A stretch of 45,733 nucleotides of DNA from Bacteroidales bacterium (GTDB taxonomy: Bacteria; Bacteroidota; Bacteroidia; Bacteroidales; ML635J-15). A program made the translations under genes and the position numbers. Under the pieces are notes generated by a model that saw only the letters and a program-made list of their open reading frames with translations, made no database searches and was not told where the DNA came from. Shown here piece after piece: positions 1 through 9,036 of the stretch; within the stretch, counting starts at the first letter, position 1, and every line of letters begins with the position of its first letter. The stretch spans positions 1-45,733 of the forward strand of contig JAFZLK010000116.1 of assembly GCA_017551515.1 (NCBI GenBank). The letters run 5' to 3'.

Positions 1-1
1 A

Positions 2-3000
2 AATACAACAAACATAATGAATAACCCGAGTGTACTCTCGAGCCACTATGGAAGAATAACATATACATGGCATATTGTAAATGCAGAATGTACGGGTGAA
101 GCTTCTGCTATTTACAATTTCCGTCAAATACCTTCTCCAGAGGCTGGTCCTGACATGACCGTTTGCGGTGTAACCGCTGAAATAACTGGAGCATATCCAA
201 CAATCCCGACAATAGAAGGTTCAAGTCTTCAGTGGACAGGTGCTGGCGTTACGTTCAGTCCTACGAACACGATACAGCCGACAGTTAACGCCAACGGAAG
301 CGGCACATACGTCATTACACTCGCGGAGCGCAACGGGATGTGCGTAGGAACCGACAACATGACTATCACCTTCATCAACGCCCCCACCCCAACGACAACT
401 GACGGTGTTGACACAGTCTGCGGTAATGTGGCAGAACTCCAAGTTTTCAACACCGACCTTTACGACGAAGGAAATTGGACAGCATACGACTTGAACGATA
501 ATGTACTTCCTACTGCTGTTTATAACAACTACAACAATCCAAACTCGCCCAGCAGCGACCGCTACCCTCACAGCTATGTAACCGTTCCAATCCCCGACAA
601 CGCTAACGAAGTTAAATATCGATTCAAATGGACAGAGCTAATATACGATCCGCGACTTCCAGATAATGCTCCAGAATGTTATAACGAAGTAGAAAAATAT
701 GTGGTATTCAAGAAAAGTCCATCAATAAGCGTAAGCGGATGTGGTGTATCAAGCAACAATCATATTACAGCAATTGGCAATTCTGTGGAGCTGTGTGCTA
801 ACTTATCATCAGAATACAACGCTCAATTCTCATGGACAAGCAAGGACATAGCAGGAAGTTTCTCTAATCCGACGAATTTAAATACAACCTTCACACTGGA
901 CAACAGTATTGTTATAAATGGATCTCTCGATGCTAACATTTGTTTTGTAGGCATGAATGGGAATTGTATGGCTATTGATACAATGCATGTAACATTTATG
1001 AATATACCAGAAACAAATGAAGTTAGCAATGCTGTATGCGGTAGAGAATACACACTTACAAGCGAATACCATACTTCAACCTCCCGCTGGTTTGTAGAAT
1101 CCAAGCCTAATCCCAATGCACAGGTAACATGGTCAAGTAACTTACATAACGATGAACCCGAAATAGTTAATGTAACCGACTATGGAATTTATTCTTTTGC
1201 ATTAAGAGATGTTATTAATGGGGTTAGTTTCACCATTGAGAGTGTTACCGTAGAGTTTATGGAGATTCCTAATCCTATGGCAGGAAATGATTTTGTTGTC
1301 TGTGGACTTGATTTCCAGCTTAATGCTATCACATCGCACAACGAAGGCGACAACATCGTGGGTACATGGACAAATATAAATGGTGGCACGGCTACATTTG
1401 CCGACCGTACAAATCCAAACACTACAGGTCATTACTCAGCATACGGACCTGCAACATTCCGTTGGACAGAAACCAATCACCCAAGTATTGAAACCAATAG
1501 TCAGGAAATTTGCTCCGCATCGGATGATGTTGTTGTTACCTTCTACGAGCCACCTTCAGCTGTAATAAACATGCACCCAGACGATACAGTCGCTTGCGGT
1601 CTTATAACTCCGTTCTTCCTGCGTGCAGATACACCCGGCGATGGTGTCAACGGCTACTGGTACGAACAAAACCCATCGACACAGTTCGGTCCTAACAATG
1701 CAACCGTCAACAACACCATAACCGATGTTACCGTATCAAGCTACGGAAGACACGACTTCTACTGGATTGAATGCTCAGGTCCAGCAGACAACCCACGTAT
1801 GTGTAGAGATACGGCAGGTCCATGGACTATTGACTTCTTGCAGGTGCCCACAGCACAAATTAGCGAATCAGAAATGACTTTCTGCGGATATGATGGTCTG
1901 TTGCATGCTGACTTCAATGGCATAGGTGAAGGTCGTTGGTCAACAAATGCACATTCCAGCATACTTGCTTTCGATGATCGTTCCGACCCGAACACGTTAA
2001 TCCATACGACTGTCCTCAACAGCGGCAATTATGAAGATCCATACTTCGAAATTTACTGGACAGTACAGAACACTGTATATTGTACCGACAGGGATACAGT
2101 AAAGGTCGTATTTGCAGCAGTTCCTTCCGATTCAATTATGGCAATTCCTCCCAAGTGCTTCGGCGAACCAGCAATACTCAGAGCATACGACACAACCATT
2201 ACAATATATGACTGGGATTATGGCAATGGTATTATAGACTCTGTGATTAACAATGTTGCGAATGGCACATACTTGGCCTTTGTTCACTGGGAAGATATGC
2301 AGACAAGTCATGTTGTTGGACTTACAACAACCAACGCATGGGGTTGTACATCAAATATAGGTAGTGCAATAGTCGAAGAACCTTATCGCCCAGAATACAC
2401 CTATAATATAATAGGTGATACTTGCGGAAAAAGTACTGGCATAATAGAGTTCATTGACACAACAGGATACTTCTCGTTCTTCTGGATTGACACAACTGCT
2501 GGACCTTCATTTACAGATCCAAGAGGTTATCCAATAACAGCTGCCGACAATTACAGTGTAAGCAACCTGCCAGCAGGCACTTATACATATCGTTCCGACT
2601 ATCAGTCATTCAACCGTGAATATATAACAATTTACTACCATTACTTCGGTGAAATATATTGCCACGACTTCCCACAAGTTGTGGTGGATCCTGTTGCTGG
2701 CACATTAGACGAATCTCCTGTTATAAATGTATTCGGAGAGTTTCACGATTGCGCTCCATCAGATGTTATGCTTTCTGTTGATGAATATGCTTCGTATATG
2801 TGGTCGAATGGTGCAACTAACAGATTAATACATGTAACCGAACCAGGTTACTATAATGTTACTGTTGCCGATGCAAATGGATGTACAGCTGTATCAAATC
2901 AGGTTCAGATTGGTGGCAGTAGCACACTCACTACTGCTCCACAAATTTCTATCGTCGGCATGAACAGCAGAAACAGAAATGTAGTGTATTGGTCGGCATT

Positions 3001-4393
3001 GTCAGATGAAAATGTATACGCATACAATATCTACCGAGAAAACAATGTTGCCGATGTTTTTGAACTGGCGGCAACAATACCATCCAACGCACAAACCTAT
3101 TGGATAGACGAAACCTCTCAACCATCGTCGCGAGCATACAAATATAAGGTAACAGCTGTTGACGCATGCGGAGGAGAATCGCCAATGAGCGACTACCATA
3201 AAACAATGCACTTGACTATCAATCGTGGTATTGGAACTTCGTGGAATCTAATATGGTCACACTATGAAGGTTTCAGTTTCGGTTCGTACAGAATTTACCG
3301 CGGTACAAGTCCGTCAGATTTGGTTATGTTGGAAGAAATTCCATCATATCAAAATTCATATACCGACTACAATGTTGACAATGAAGAAGGTCTATACTAT
3401 CAAGTGGAAGTTGTACGCAATATCGGTTCGCGCACCTATTTGTCGTCACGTTCCAACATTGTCTCCAACGATTATGTTAGCAATTATACAATAGTGACTG
3501 CCGCAAACAACGATGAATACGGAATTGTCATTGGAGGCGGTACATATCCTATGAATACAGACATAACTCTTTATGCAATTCCGAATAATGGCTACCATTT
3601 CTCGTCATGGAACGACGGCAACACGGAAAATCCTCGCCATGTTGTTGTAACCGGAGACGCCACTTATGTTGCTTCATTTGCAAGTAATCAGCAAGGTGAA
3701 ACTTATACGATTACAGTGCTGTCGTCAAATAACGAACAAGGAACAGTTACCGGTAGTGGTGTATATCCCGCAGGTGCACTCGCCAGAATTTCGGCGACTG
3801 CCAACAACGGATTTGTATTCACATCGTGGAATGATGGCAATACCGAAAATCCGCGCTATATAACAGTTACCAGCGATGCAACATACATTGCCAACTTTGC
3901 CGACATTTCAACAGTAACTACCTATACAATTACTGTGCTTTCTGCAAACGAAAGCTATGGTACAGTTGTAGGTGGCGGAACATATGCGGAAGGTACAATT
4001 GCGACAATTGCAGCAATTGCAAACAGCGGTTATGTATTTGTCGCATGGAACGATGGCAACTCCGAAAATCCACGTCAGGTTCCCGTCATCGCTAATGCTA
4101 CATACATCGCTTCGTTCACAATTGGAAATGGTATCGAAGAAAATATTATGCCAGAAATCTCAATTTACCCGAATCCTACATCAGGAATGCTTTTCATAAA
4201 GTCATCGGAACAGATTTCCCATATCGAGTTCATTTCTATTACTGGTCAAATAATGTCTAACGTTGATGTAAACAGCGACAATGTAGCTTGTGACGTGGCT
4301 AACTTTGTTCCAGGAATGTACTTTATTAGAATTTACAGCGGTTCGCAGAATGCACAAACACTTATCAGTGTTCAAAAATTCGTAAAGGAATAA
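2..4393 (+). CDS. Giant T9SS-secreted surface protein with Ig/PKD-like repeats (5' partial)
   Basis: The frame is open to the left edge with no stop between base 2 and the first ATG at 17, and no signal peptide follows that ATG, so the gene very probably begins outside the window. The visible 1458 residues contain at least six Cys-Gly-led repeats (VCGNVAEL, VCGREYTL, VCGLDFQL, ACGLITPF, FCGYDGLL) that look like Ig/PKD-type folds. A fibronectin-III-like module follows at about residues 980-1155. Then come three copies of an InlB B-repeat-like unit with the core WNDGNTENPR and the ending DATYxAxF (bases about 3487-4120). The C-terminus (ISIYPNPTSGMLFIKS ... GMYFIRIYSG) is a classical type A T9SS sorting domain. 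Inference: exported and anchored or released at the cell surface as an adhesin or matrix protein. Ligand unknown. Confidence 0.88.
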   Translation, partial: NTTNIMNNPSVLSSHYGRITYTWHIVNAECTGEASAIYNFRQIPSPEAGPDMTVCGVTAEITGAYPTIPTIEGSSLQWTGAGVTFSPTNTIQPTVNANGSGTYVITLAERNGMCVGTDNMTITFINAPTPTTTDGVDTVCGNVAELQVFNTDLYDEGNWTAYDLNDNVLPTAVYNNYNNPNSPSSDRYPHSYVTVPIPDNANEVKYRFKWTELIYDPRLPDNAPECYNEVEKYVVFKKSPSISVSGCGVSSNNHITAIGNSVELCANLSSEYNAQFSWTSKDIAGSFSNPTNLNTTFTLDNSIVINGSLDANICFVGMNGNCMAIDTMHVTFMNIPETNEVSNAVCGREYTLTSEYHTSTSRWFVESKPNPNAQVTWSSNLHNDEPEIVNVTDYGIYSFALRDVINGVSFTIESVTVEFMEIPNPMAGNDFVVCGLDFQLNAITSHNEGDNIVGTWTNINGGTATFADRTNPNTTGHYSAYGPATFRWTETNHPSIETNSQEICSASDDVVVTFYEPPSAVINMHPDDTVACGLITPFFLRADTPGDGVNGYWYEQNPSTQFGPNNATVNNTITDVTVSSYGRHDFYWIECSGPADNPRMCRDTAGPWTIDFLQVPTAQISESEMTFCGYDGLLHADFNGIGEGRWSTNAHSSILAFDDRSDPNTLIHTTVLNSGNYEDPYFEIYWTVQNTVYCTDRDTVKVVFAAVPSDSIMAIPPKCFGEPAILRAYDTTITIYDWDYGNGIIDSVINNVANGTYLAFVHWEDMQTSHVVGLTTTNAWGCTSNIGSAIVEEPYRPEYTYNIIGDTCGKSTGIIEFIDTTGYFSFFWIDTTAGPSFTDPRGYPITAADNYSVSNLPAGTYTYRSDYQSFNREYITIYYHYFGEIYCHDFPQVVVDPVAGTLDESPVINVFGEFHDCAPSDVMLSVDEYASYMWSNGATNRLIHVTEPGYYNVTVADANGCTAVSNQVQIGGSSTLTTAPQISIVGMNSRNRNVVYWSALSDENVYAYNIYRENNVADVFELAATIPSNAQTYWIDETSQPSSRAYKYKVTAVDACGGESPMSDYHKTMHLTINRGIGTSWNLIWSHYEGFSFGSYRIYRGTSPSDLVMLEEIPSYQNSYTDYNVDNEEGLYYQVEVVRNIGSRTYLSSRSNIVSNDYVSNYTIVTAANNDEYGIVIGGGTYPMNTDITLYAIPNNGYHFSSWNDGNTENPRHVVVTGDATYVASFASNQQGETYTITVLSSNNEQGTVTGSGVYPAGALARISATANNGFVFTSWNDGNTENPRYITVTSDATYIANFADISTVTTYTITVLSANESYGTVVGGGTYAEGTIATIAAIANSGYVFVAWNDGNSENPRQVPVIANATYIASFTIGNGIEENIMPEISIYPNPTSGMLFIKSSEQISHIEFISITGQIMSNVDVNSDNVACDVANFVPGMYFIRIYSGSQNAQTLISVQKFVKE

Positions 4394-4411
4394 ATGTAGA
4401 TAAGTCGAGAT

Positions 4412-4442
4412 AAAAAAGGTCGATTTCGCATCGACCTTTTTT
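4412..4442. terminator. Bidirectional intrinsic terminator
   Basis: A perfect stem GGTCGAT/ATCGACC with a TTCGC loop is flanked by an A-run on the left and a T-run on the right, so it can terminate on both strands. It separates the convergent surface-protein gene and the lptG-like gene, whose stop codon lies in the right-hand T-run. Confidence 0.85.
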
Positions 4443-5931
4443 ATATATCTTCATCGTCACTCTCACCTTTTTTCTTCCGCTTAAACTTTATGATGTTTAT
4501 AATCTTATTCATCACACGCGGATTTATCCTCAAGTTGTCGTTTGCGACCGAAACAACAAGGTATATGCCTATCGGCAAAAGGACAATTGTGCTTATCCAC
4601 ATTCCGAAATATGTAGGAGTCACAAGCTCTTTTACCGTGCTTTCGAAAGTGGTCGATACAATATAGTACACAAGGAATATCAAAACGGATACGACCATCG
4701 AAAGGCCAAATCCACCCTTGCGGATTATTGAACCTAACGGTATCCCAATCAGGCAGAACAGAAGGCAGGCCAATGACAGTGAATACTTACGATACCATTC
4801 TATTTCATGGCGCACAATCCAACGGCGAGTACCATCTATCTCATCAGACACTATATTTAAATAAGTATCTGCCGACCTAGAATAATTAACAGCAAACTCA
4901 TAAACCTGCTCTTTCTGCACATTGTCCATCATCGAAAGAAGCGTATCAATCCTGATTTTCGACACTACTGACTCATCATTTGCAGTTATTCTCAGCAATG
5001 GTGCTTTCGAATATGCGTATGACATATTTGCACCACTATACACATCGTTCATTCCCTTGTAAATCTGGAAACGCTTGAAATTTCCACAAATTTCCTGCTC
5101 TCTTTCGTTCAAGGCTGCATTCAACGAATCCATAGTATAGCTTAACTGCTTATTATCAAGCATTTCGTAACCACCCTTAAAGAACTCCTCATTATTCTTG
5201 TCTATTCCTGTCGCATCAAGTTCCAAATAAGTAATCTGCCGCTCGAATTTCGAACTTTGGTGCTGGAAGTTGCTGCCTTTTACATCCTCGTGCCTCGTAC
5301 CATTATGAAGTTCAAGAATCATCATGGAATTGTCCTCGGTAATAAGAATATTTCCCGACGAAGCCATAGTGACATTGTTTGGTGTGGATGTTGCTCTGTG
5401 ATCGTAGATTAGGATTCCGTTCAAGTCGTTGTTGCGCGTCTTTTGGTCAACTTTTATGAAAATGTCATCGGCAGGCTCGACAAATATGCCGTTCTGTATT
5501 ATAACTTCTGGACGCTGCTGCTGTATCCCGAATAGCAACGACCTCATTTTCAAATTAGTATATGGCATAAGATTATTTGAGAAGAAAAATGCAGCTACAC
5601 TTATTATAATATTGAATACAACAAGTGGCATCATTATCTTGTACAATGACACACCTCCCGACTTCATCGCAAAAAGCTCGTTTGTCTCGCCGAACTTTCC
5701 CATAGCCATGATTGAAGCAAGAAGCCCGGACAATGGCAATGCCAACGGCACAAGCGAAAACGAGGCATAAAACATCAACTCCAAGATTATAGAAAAATCG
5801 AGGCCTTTGCCTACAAGGTCGTCAATATACCGCCACAAAAACTGCATCAGAAGCAAGAAGACGCAAAGCAGAAACGTTATAAACCAAGGTCCGATAAACG
5901 CCCGCAAGATATATCTGTGCAACCTCTTCAT
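4441..5931 (-). CDS. lptG: LptF/LptG-family (YjgP/YjgQ) permease
   Basis: A 496-residue inner-membrane protein with the LptF/LptG layout. It has three N-terminal membrane segments (about residues 12-32, 53-75, 98-118), a long periplasmic region of about 260 residues, and three C-terminal segments (about 386-402, 408-428, 441-462), ending in a basic then acidic tail. The motif around GKFGETNELFAMKSGG, the cytoplasmic loop that meets the LptB ATPase, is typical. Known role of the family: extraction of lipopolysaccharide from the inner membrane into the Lpt bridge. The ATG at 5931 lies 15 nt after the ribF stop on the same strand, so the two are probably co-transcribed. Whether it is LptF or LptG cannot be settled here; the symbol is the looser of the two. 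No LptB or LptC lies nearby. Confidence 0.85.
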   Translation of the reverse strand: MKRLHRYILRAFIGPWFITFLLCVFLLLMQFLWRYIDDLVGKGLDFSIILELMFYASFSLVPLALPLSGLLASIMAMGKFGETNELFAMKSGGVSLYKIMMPLVVFNIIISVAAFFFSNNLMPYTNLKMRSLLFGIQQQRPEVIIQNGIFVEPADDIFIKVDQKTRNNDLNGILIYDHRATSTPNNVTMASSGNILITEDNSMMILELHNGTRHEDVKGSNFQHQSSKFERQITYLELDATGIDKNNEEFFKGGYEMLDNKQLSYTMDSLNAALNEREQEICGNFKRFQIYKGMNDVYSGANMSYAYSKAPLLRITANDESVVSKIRIDTLLSMMDNVQKEQVYEFAVNYSRSADTYLNIVSDEIDGTRRWIVRHEIEWYRKYSLSLACLLFCLIGIPLGSIIRKGGFGLSMVVSVLIFLVYYIVSTTFESTVKELVTPTYFGMWISTIVLLPIGIYLVVSVANDNLRINPRVMNKIINIIKFKRKKKGESDDEDI

Positions 5932-5946
5932 GCCAACATGTAATTT

Positions 5947-6867
5947 TTACAAAGTTAACGGTTTTTTGCGAAAATACTCCTCCACTAACGACTTGTCCTT
6001 ATTAAGCTGAGCAACAAGACCTTCAACTTCAGCGAATTTCTGTTCGCCTCTTATTCTCTCACAGAAACTTACCCTTACTTCCTTGCCGTACAGATCATCG
6101 GAACAACCAATAATATGAAGCTCTATACTCTGCGTTTCGCCATCAAAAGTCGGGCAAAAACCTATGTTAAGCATTGATTCATAAAGTTTTCCTTCAATCA
6201 AAACCGATGCAATATACACACCATTTGCTGGCACGACCTTTCGGCTGTCGGAAATTTCGATGTTGGCAGTTGGAAAACCGATAGTACGCCCTACACCACG
6301 ACCATGCACAACTGTTCCCGACATGCAATACTTATAGCCAAGGTACCTGTTGGCGGTTGACACATCACCAATTGCAAGCAGATTGCGTATTGCCGAAGAA
6401 CTTATGTCGTCGGAATAGTCCAAATGGAACCTGTCGAGACGTGAAACCGGAATTTTTCCCGAAAATATTTCCGACACGCCATTTTCCTTATGTCCTATGG
6501 AATTGTTGTAGCCAAGCAGAAGCCTCGAAACCGAAAGTTGCGAGACAAGTATTTCGTCAATGAACCGAGTACCAGAAAGTCCTGCAATTTCGGAATTGAA
6601 ATTCAACACCAACAAATTTCTCACACCAAAACGCTCAAACAAAGCAAACTTCTCGTCCATTGTCGAAAGAAGGTTTATCTTCCTGCCAAAAAACTCCGCA
6701 GGATGAGGATTCATCGTTATTACAAGTTCCTCGAAACCAAACTTTTCGGCCATCTGCTTCACCTGTCCAATAATATATTGATGACCAGTATGCACACCAT
6801 CGAACACACCGACTGTAGCCACGCAGTGCTTAGGAATTTCAGGCGATATTTCACGAAATACTTTCAA
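5947..6867 (-). CDS. ribF: Bifunctional riboflavin kinase / FAD synthetase
   Basis: 306 residues, the usual length. The N-terminal FMN adenylyltransferase domain has the nucleotidyl-transferase motif GVFDGVHTGH (residues 20-29) and SSSAIR (156-161). The C-terminal riboflavin kinase domain starts near residue 180 with HGRGVGRTIGFPTAN (188-202), the nucleotide and Mg binding loop. It makes FMN and then FAD in the cytoplasm. The start codon that fits family N-termini is TTG at 6867. The only nearby upstream ATG (6871-6869) is in another frame and stops after six codons. A perfect TAnnTTTGC element lies just upstream at 6881-6889, giving a leader of roughly ten bases. First gene of a likely operon with the lptG-like gene. 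Confidence 0.95.
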   Translation of the reverse strand: MKVFREISPEIPKHCVATVGVFDGVHTGHQYIIGQVKQMAEKFGFEELVITMNPHPAEFFGRKINLLSTMDEKFALFERFGVRNLLVLNFNSEIAGLSGTRFIDEILVSQLSVSRLLLGYNNSIGHKENGVSEIFSGKIPVSRLDRFHLDYSDDISSSAIRNLLAIGDVSTANRYLGYKYCMSGTVVHGRGVGRTIGFPTANIEISDSRKVVPANGVYIASVLIEGKLYESMLNIGFCPTFDGETQSIELHIIGCSDDLYGKEVRVSFCERIRGEQKFAEVEGLVAQLNKDKSLVEEYFRKKPLTL

Positions 6868-6880
6868 GCATAAATTTTTT

Positions 6881-6889
6881 GCAAAAATA
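6881..6889 (-). promoter_or_regulatory. -7 promoter element of ribF
   Basis: On the minus strand this reads TATTTTTGC, a perfect match to the Bacteroidetes -7 consensus TAnnTTTGC. No good -33 box is visible at the expected distance. Transcription would start about ten bases before the TTG start of ribF. Confidence 0.6.
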
Positions 6890-6987
6890 AATATTATTTA
6901 CGATTTACGATTGGGTTAGATTTAGGGAATTTAGAATGTATACAGACCCAGACTACACCATTCCACACAACGCAATCATTCATACAA

Positions 6988-7018
6988 TTCGTAGTATGAC
7001 AAAAAATTGATAGTTTTG
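6988..7018 (+). promoter_or_regulatory. Promoter abutting the small membrane-protein gene
   Basis: TTCG at 6988-6991 and TAGTTTTG at 7011-7018 are separated by exactly 19 nt, the spacing of the Bacteroidetes primary sigma factor. The expected transcription start falls at about 7022, next to the ATG at 7023, which suggests a leaderless message or a later start codon. Confidence 0.65.
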
Positions 7019-7022
7019 CAAC

Positions 7023-7481
7023 ATGGACGAAACGCAGATTGCATATCAGCGGCTGACAATAATCAAGGACTGCTCGGAACTTATGGCTAAGCTACCGAAC
7101 CGAATTTTCATAAACGGACGATTCGTCGGCATTATGCAACAAAAAAAAGTGAATATAATGATACCGAAAGGAACATACAACATCATGATTCAAAGTCCAA
7201 TCCCATTTTTGTATGCCACCGACCAAGTTGAAATCCAGCATGATGTTGAAAACATTGTAGCATTCAAAAACCGCGAACGGATATGGGACATATTGTTTAC
7301 AATCGACCTCGCTTTATGGATTGCAGGATTCTTTGTCTCATTGCCATCACCATGGGACTTAATCTACGAGATTTCAACCAACACCTTTCTTGCATTATGG
7401 CTAATATACGAATTCTGCATCCGAAAAAAATACTATAGAATAATACAGCGCAAAGTCGTAATACACAGAGACCAGACATAA
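7023..7481 (+). CDS. Small membrane protein with PEGA-like N-terminus
   Basis: 152 residues. I do not recognise a named family. Residues about 25-80 (NRIFINGRFVGI ... IPKGTYNIMIQSP) look like a small beta-sandwich of PEGA type, which usually sits next to membrane anchors. Two hydrophobic segments follow (about 96-114 and 118-136) and then a basic tail, so the protein is probably a two-pass inner-membrane protein. The ATG at 7023 sits directly on the predicted transcription start, so either the message is leaderless or translation begins at Met21 (7083). It stands alone between divergent ribF and convergent DUF1015 genes. Function unknown. Confidence 0.65.
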   Translation: MDETQIAYQRLTIIKDCSELMAKLPNRIFINGRFVGIMQQKKVNIMIPKGTYNIMIQSPIPFLYATDQVEIQHDVENIVAFKNRERIWDILFTIDLALWIAGFFVSLPSPWDLIYEISTNTFLALWLIYEFCIRKKYYRIIQRKVVIHRDQT

Positions 7482-7509
7482 AAAAAGGGAGAAACGAAAC
7501 GCCTCTCCC
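7480..7509 (-). terminator. Terminator of the DUF1015 gene
   Basis: Stem GGGAGA/TCTCCC (7487-7492 with 7504-7509). Read on the minus strand it is followed by a run of seven T, so it serves the DUF1015 gene that ends at 7532. Confidence 0.75.
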
Positions 7510-7531
7510 CTATAAATCGCAAATATAATTT

Positions 7532-8776
7532 TTACAATTTGTGGATTACAAGTCCCGAACGGAGTTTCGGTTCGAACCATGTAGTCTTCGGAGGCATGAT
7601 GCTTCCCGAATCAGCGATGTTGATGAGCTGATCCATTGATACTGGATACAAAGCAAATGCAACAACCATTTCGCCTGAATCAACACGGCGCTTCAGCTCG
7701 CCAAGACCACGGATACCGCCAACAAAGTCGATGCGGTTGCTGGTGCGGAGGTCTGCAATACCAAGAATGTCGTTGAGAACGTGCTTCGAAAGGATATTTA
7801 CATCGAGAACACCAAGTGGAGTGTTGTCGTATGTTCCCTGCTTTGCGTTCATCTTGTACCAGTGACCATCAAGATACATGCTGAATTCGTGCAACGAAGC
7901 CGGCTTGTATATTTCGGTTCCCATATCTTGAACTACAAAGTTCTGTACGAGCTTATTCATGAAATCTTCCTTGCTAAGTCCGTTCAAATCCTTTACAACG
8001 CGGTTGTAGTCGATAATCTTGAGCTGAGTGTCGGGGAAGTGAACAGCCATGAAGAAGTTGTATTCTTCCTTGCCGGTGTGGTTAGGATTCTTGCTTGCAT
8101 ATTCCTTACCGATACGGCTAGCAGCAGCTGTACGATGGTGACCATCAGCAACGTATGTATAAGGAACCTTGGTTGCGAACAATTCTTCGATACGCTTGTT
8201 TGTTGCGTCATCGTTGATTACCCAGAAATGATGTCCGAAACCGTCTTCTGCTACGAAATCATATTCAGCAGGCTGGTTCTTTACGATATTTTCAACGATA
8301 GCGTCAATTTCTGGAACAGCCTTGTATGAGAAGAACACAGGCTCAATGTTTGCGTTGGTGTAACGGGTGAGAACCATACGGTCTTCTTCCTTCTCGATAC
8401 GGGTAAGTTCGTGCTTCTTGATGATGCCGTTGAAATAATCTTCGGATGAAGCGCAACCAACGATACCATACTGTGTACGGCCGTCCATTGTCTGAGCGTA
8501 AATGTAGAATTTTGGCTTGTCATCCTCAACGAGCCAGCCTTCACTCTGCATCTTCTTGAAATTCTCAACTGCCTTGTTATAAACCACTTCGCTATGAAGG
8601 TCTGTACCCTTTGGAAGGTCGATTTCGGCGCGGGTTACATGAAGGAGCGACTCCTTCTTGCCTTCTGCCATCTGTGCAGCTTCTTCCGAGTTCATAACAT
8701 CGTAAGGCAGACACGAAACTTTCTCTACCAAATTCTTAGGAGGACGTAAGCCTCTGAAAGGTTTTACTATTGCCAT
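7532..8776 (-). CDS. DUF1015 family protein
   Basis: 414 residues, full length for DUF1015. It starts with the family hallmark MAIVKPFRGLRPP and CLPYDVMNSEE, and it holds the central signature YVADGHHRTAAA at about residue 210. The DGHHR motif recalls the GxxR motif of the ParB/Srx fold, to which free-serine kinases (SerK) also belong; that link is inference, and no activity is claimed. There is no signal peptide, so it is probably cytoplasmic. It is a single-gene unit with its own promoter (TATCTTTGC at 8819-8827) and its own terminator. Confidence 0.88.
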   Translation of the reverse strand: MAIVKPFRGLRPPKNLVEKVSCLPYDVMNSEEAAQMAEGKKESLLHVTRAEIDLPKGTDLHSEVVYNKAVENFKKMQSEGWLVEDDKPKFYIYAQTMDGRTQYGIVGCASSEDYFNGIIKKHELTRIEKEEDRMVLTRYTNANIEPVFFSYKAVPEIDAIVENIVKNQPAEYDFVAEDGFGHHFWVINDDATNKRIEELFATKVPYTYVADGHHRTAAASRIGKEYASKNPNHTGKEEYNFFMAVHFPDTQLKIIDYNRVVKDLNGLSKEDFMNKLVQNFVVQDMGTEIYKPASLHEFSMYLDGHWYKMNAKQGTYDNTPLGVLDVNILSKHVLNDILGIADLRTSNRIDFVGGIRGLGELKRRVDSGEMVVAFALYPVSMDQLINIADSGSIMPPKTTWFEPKLRSGLVIHKL

Positions 8777-8818
8777 TTCTTTATGCTTTTAAAAATAAGT
8801 TATACATTAAAAATTTTC

Positions 8819-8827
8819 GCAAAGATA
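8819..8827 (-). promoter_or_regulatory. -7 promoter element of the DUF1015 gene
   Basis: Minus-strand TATCTTTGC, a perfect TAnnTTTGC match, about 43 nt upstream of the ATG. The -33 region (GTTTT near 8846-8850) is only a rough match. Confidence 0.6.
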
Positions 8828-8980
8828 ACTTTTTTATCAGTCGGAAAAACTTTAAAGAAGTTTTTATTTAAATAGACACATAACAAACTAATATTAAACG
8901 TATTAACCAATCGCATTGTCGTTTAATTTTGTATATGTCGCAAAAAGAGACCTCGATTCGTGCTTCGCAGAAAAAAACTT

Positions 8981-9012
8981 TTCGCTTACTGCAAAAAAAG
9001 TCTTACCTTCGC
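8981..9012 (+). promoter_or_regulatory. guaB promoter
   Basis: TTCG at 8981-8984, then a 19-nt spacer, then TACCTTCGC at 9004-9012, which matches TAnnTTTGC except for one base. The leader to the ATG at 9037 is about 20 nt and contains AAAAGGAAA, a weak Shine-Dalgarno. Confidence 0.6.
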
Positions 9013-9036
9013 ACCTAAAATTAAAAAGGAAATTCT

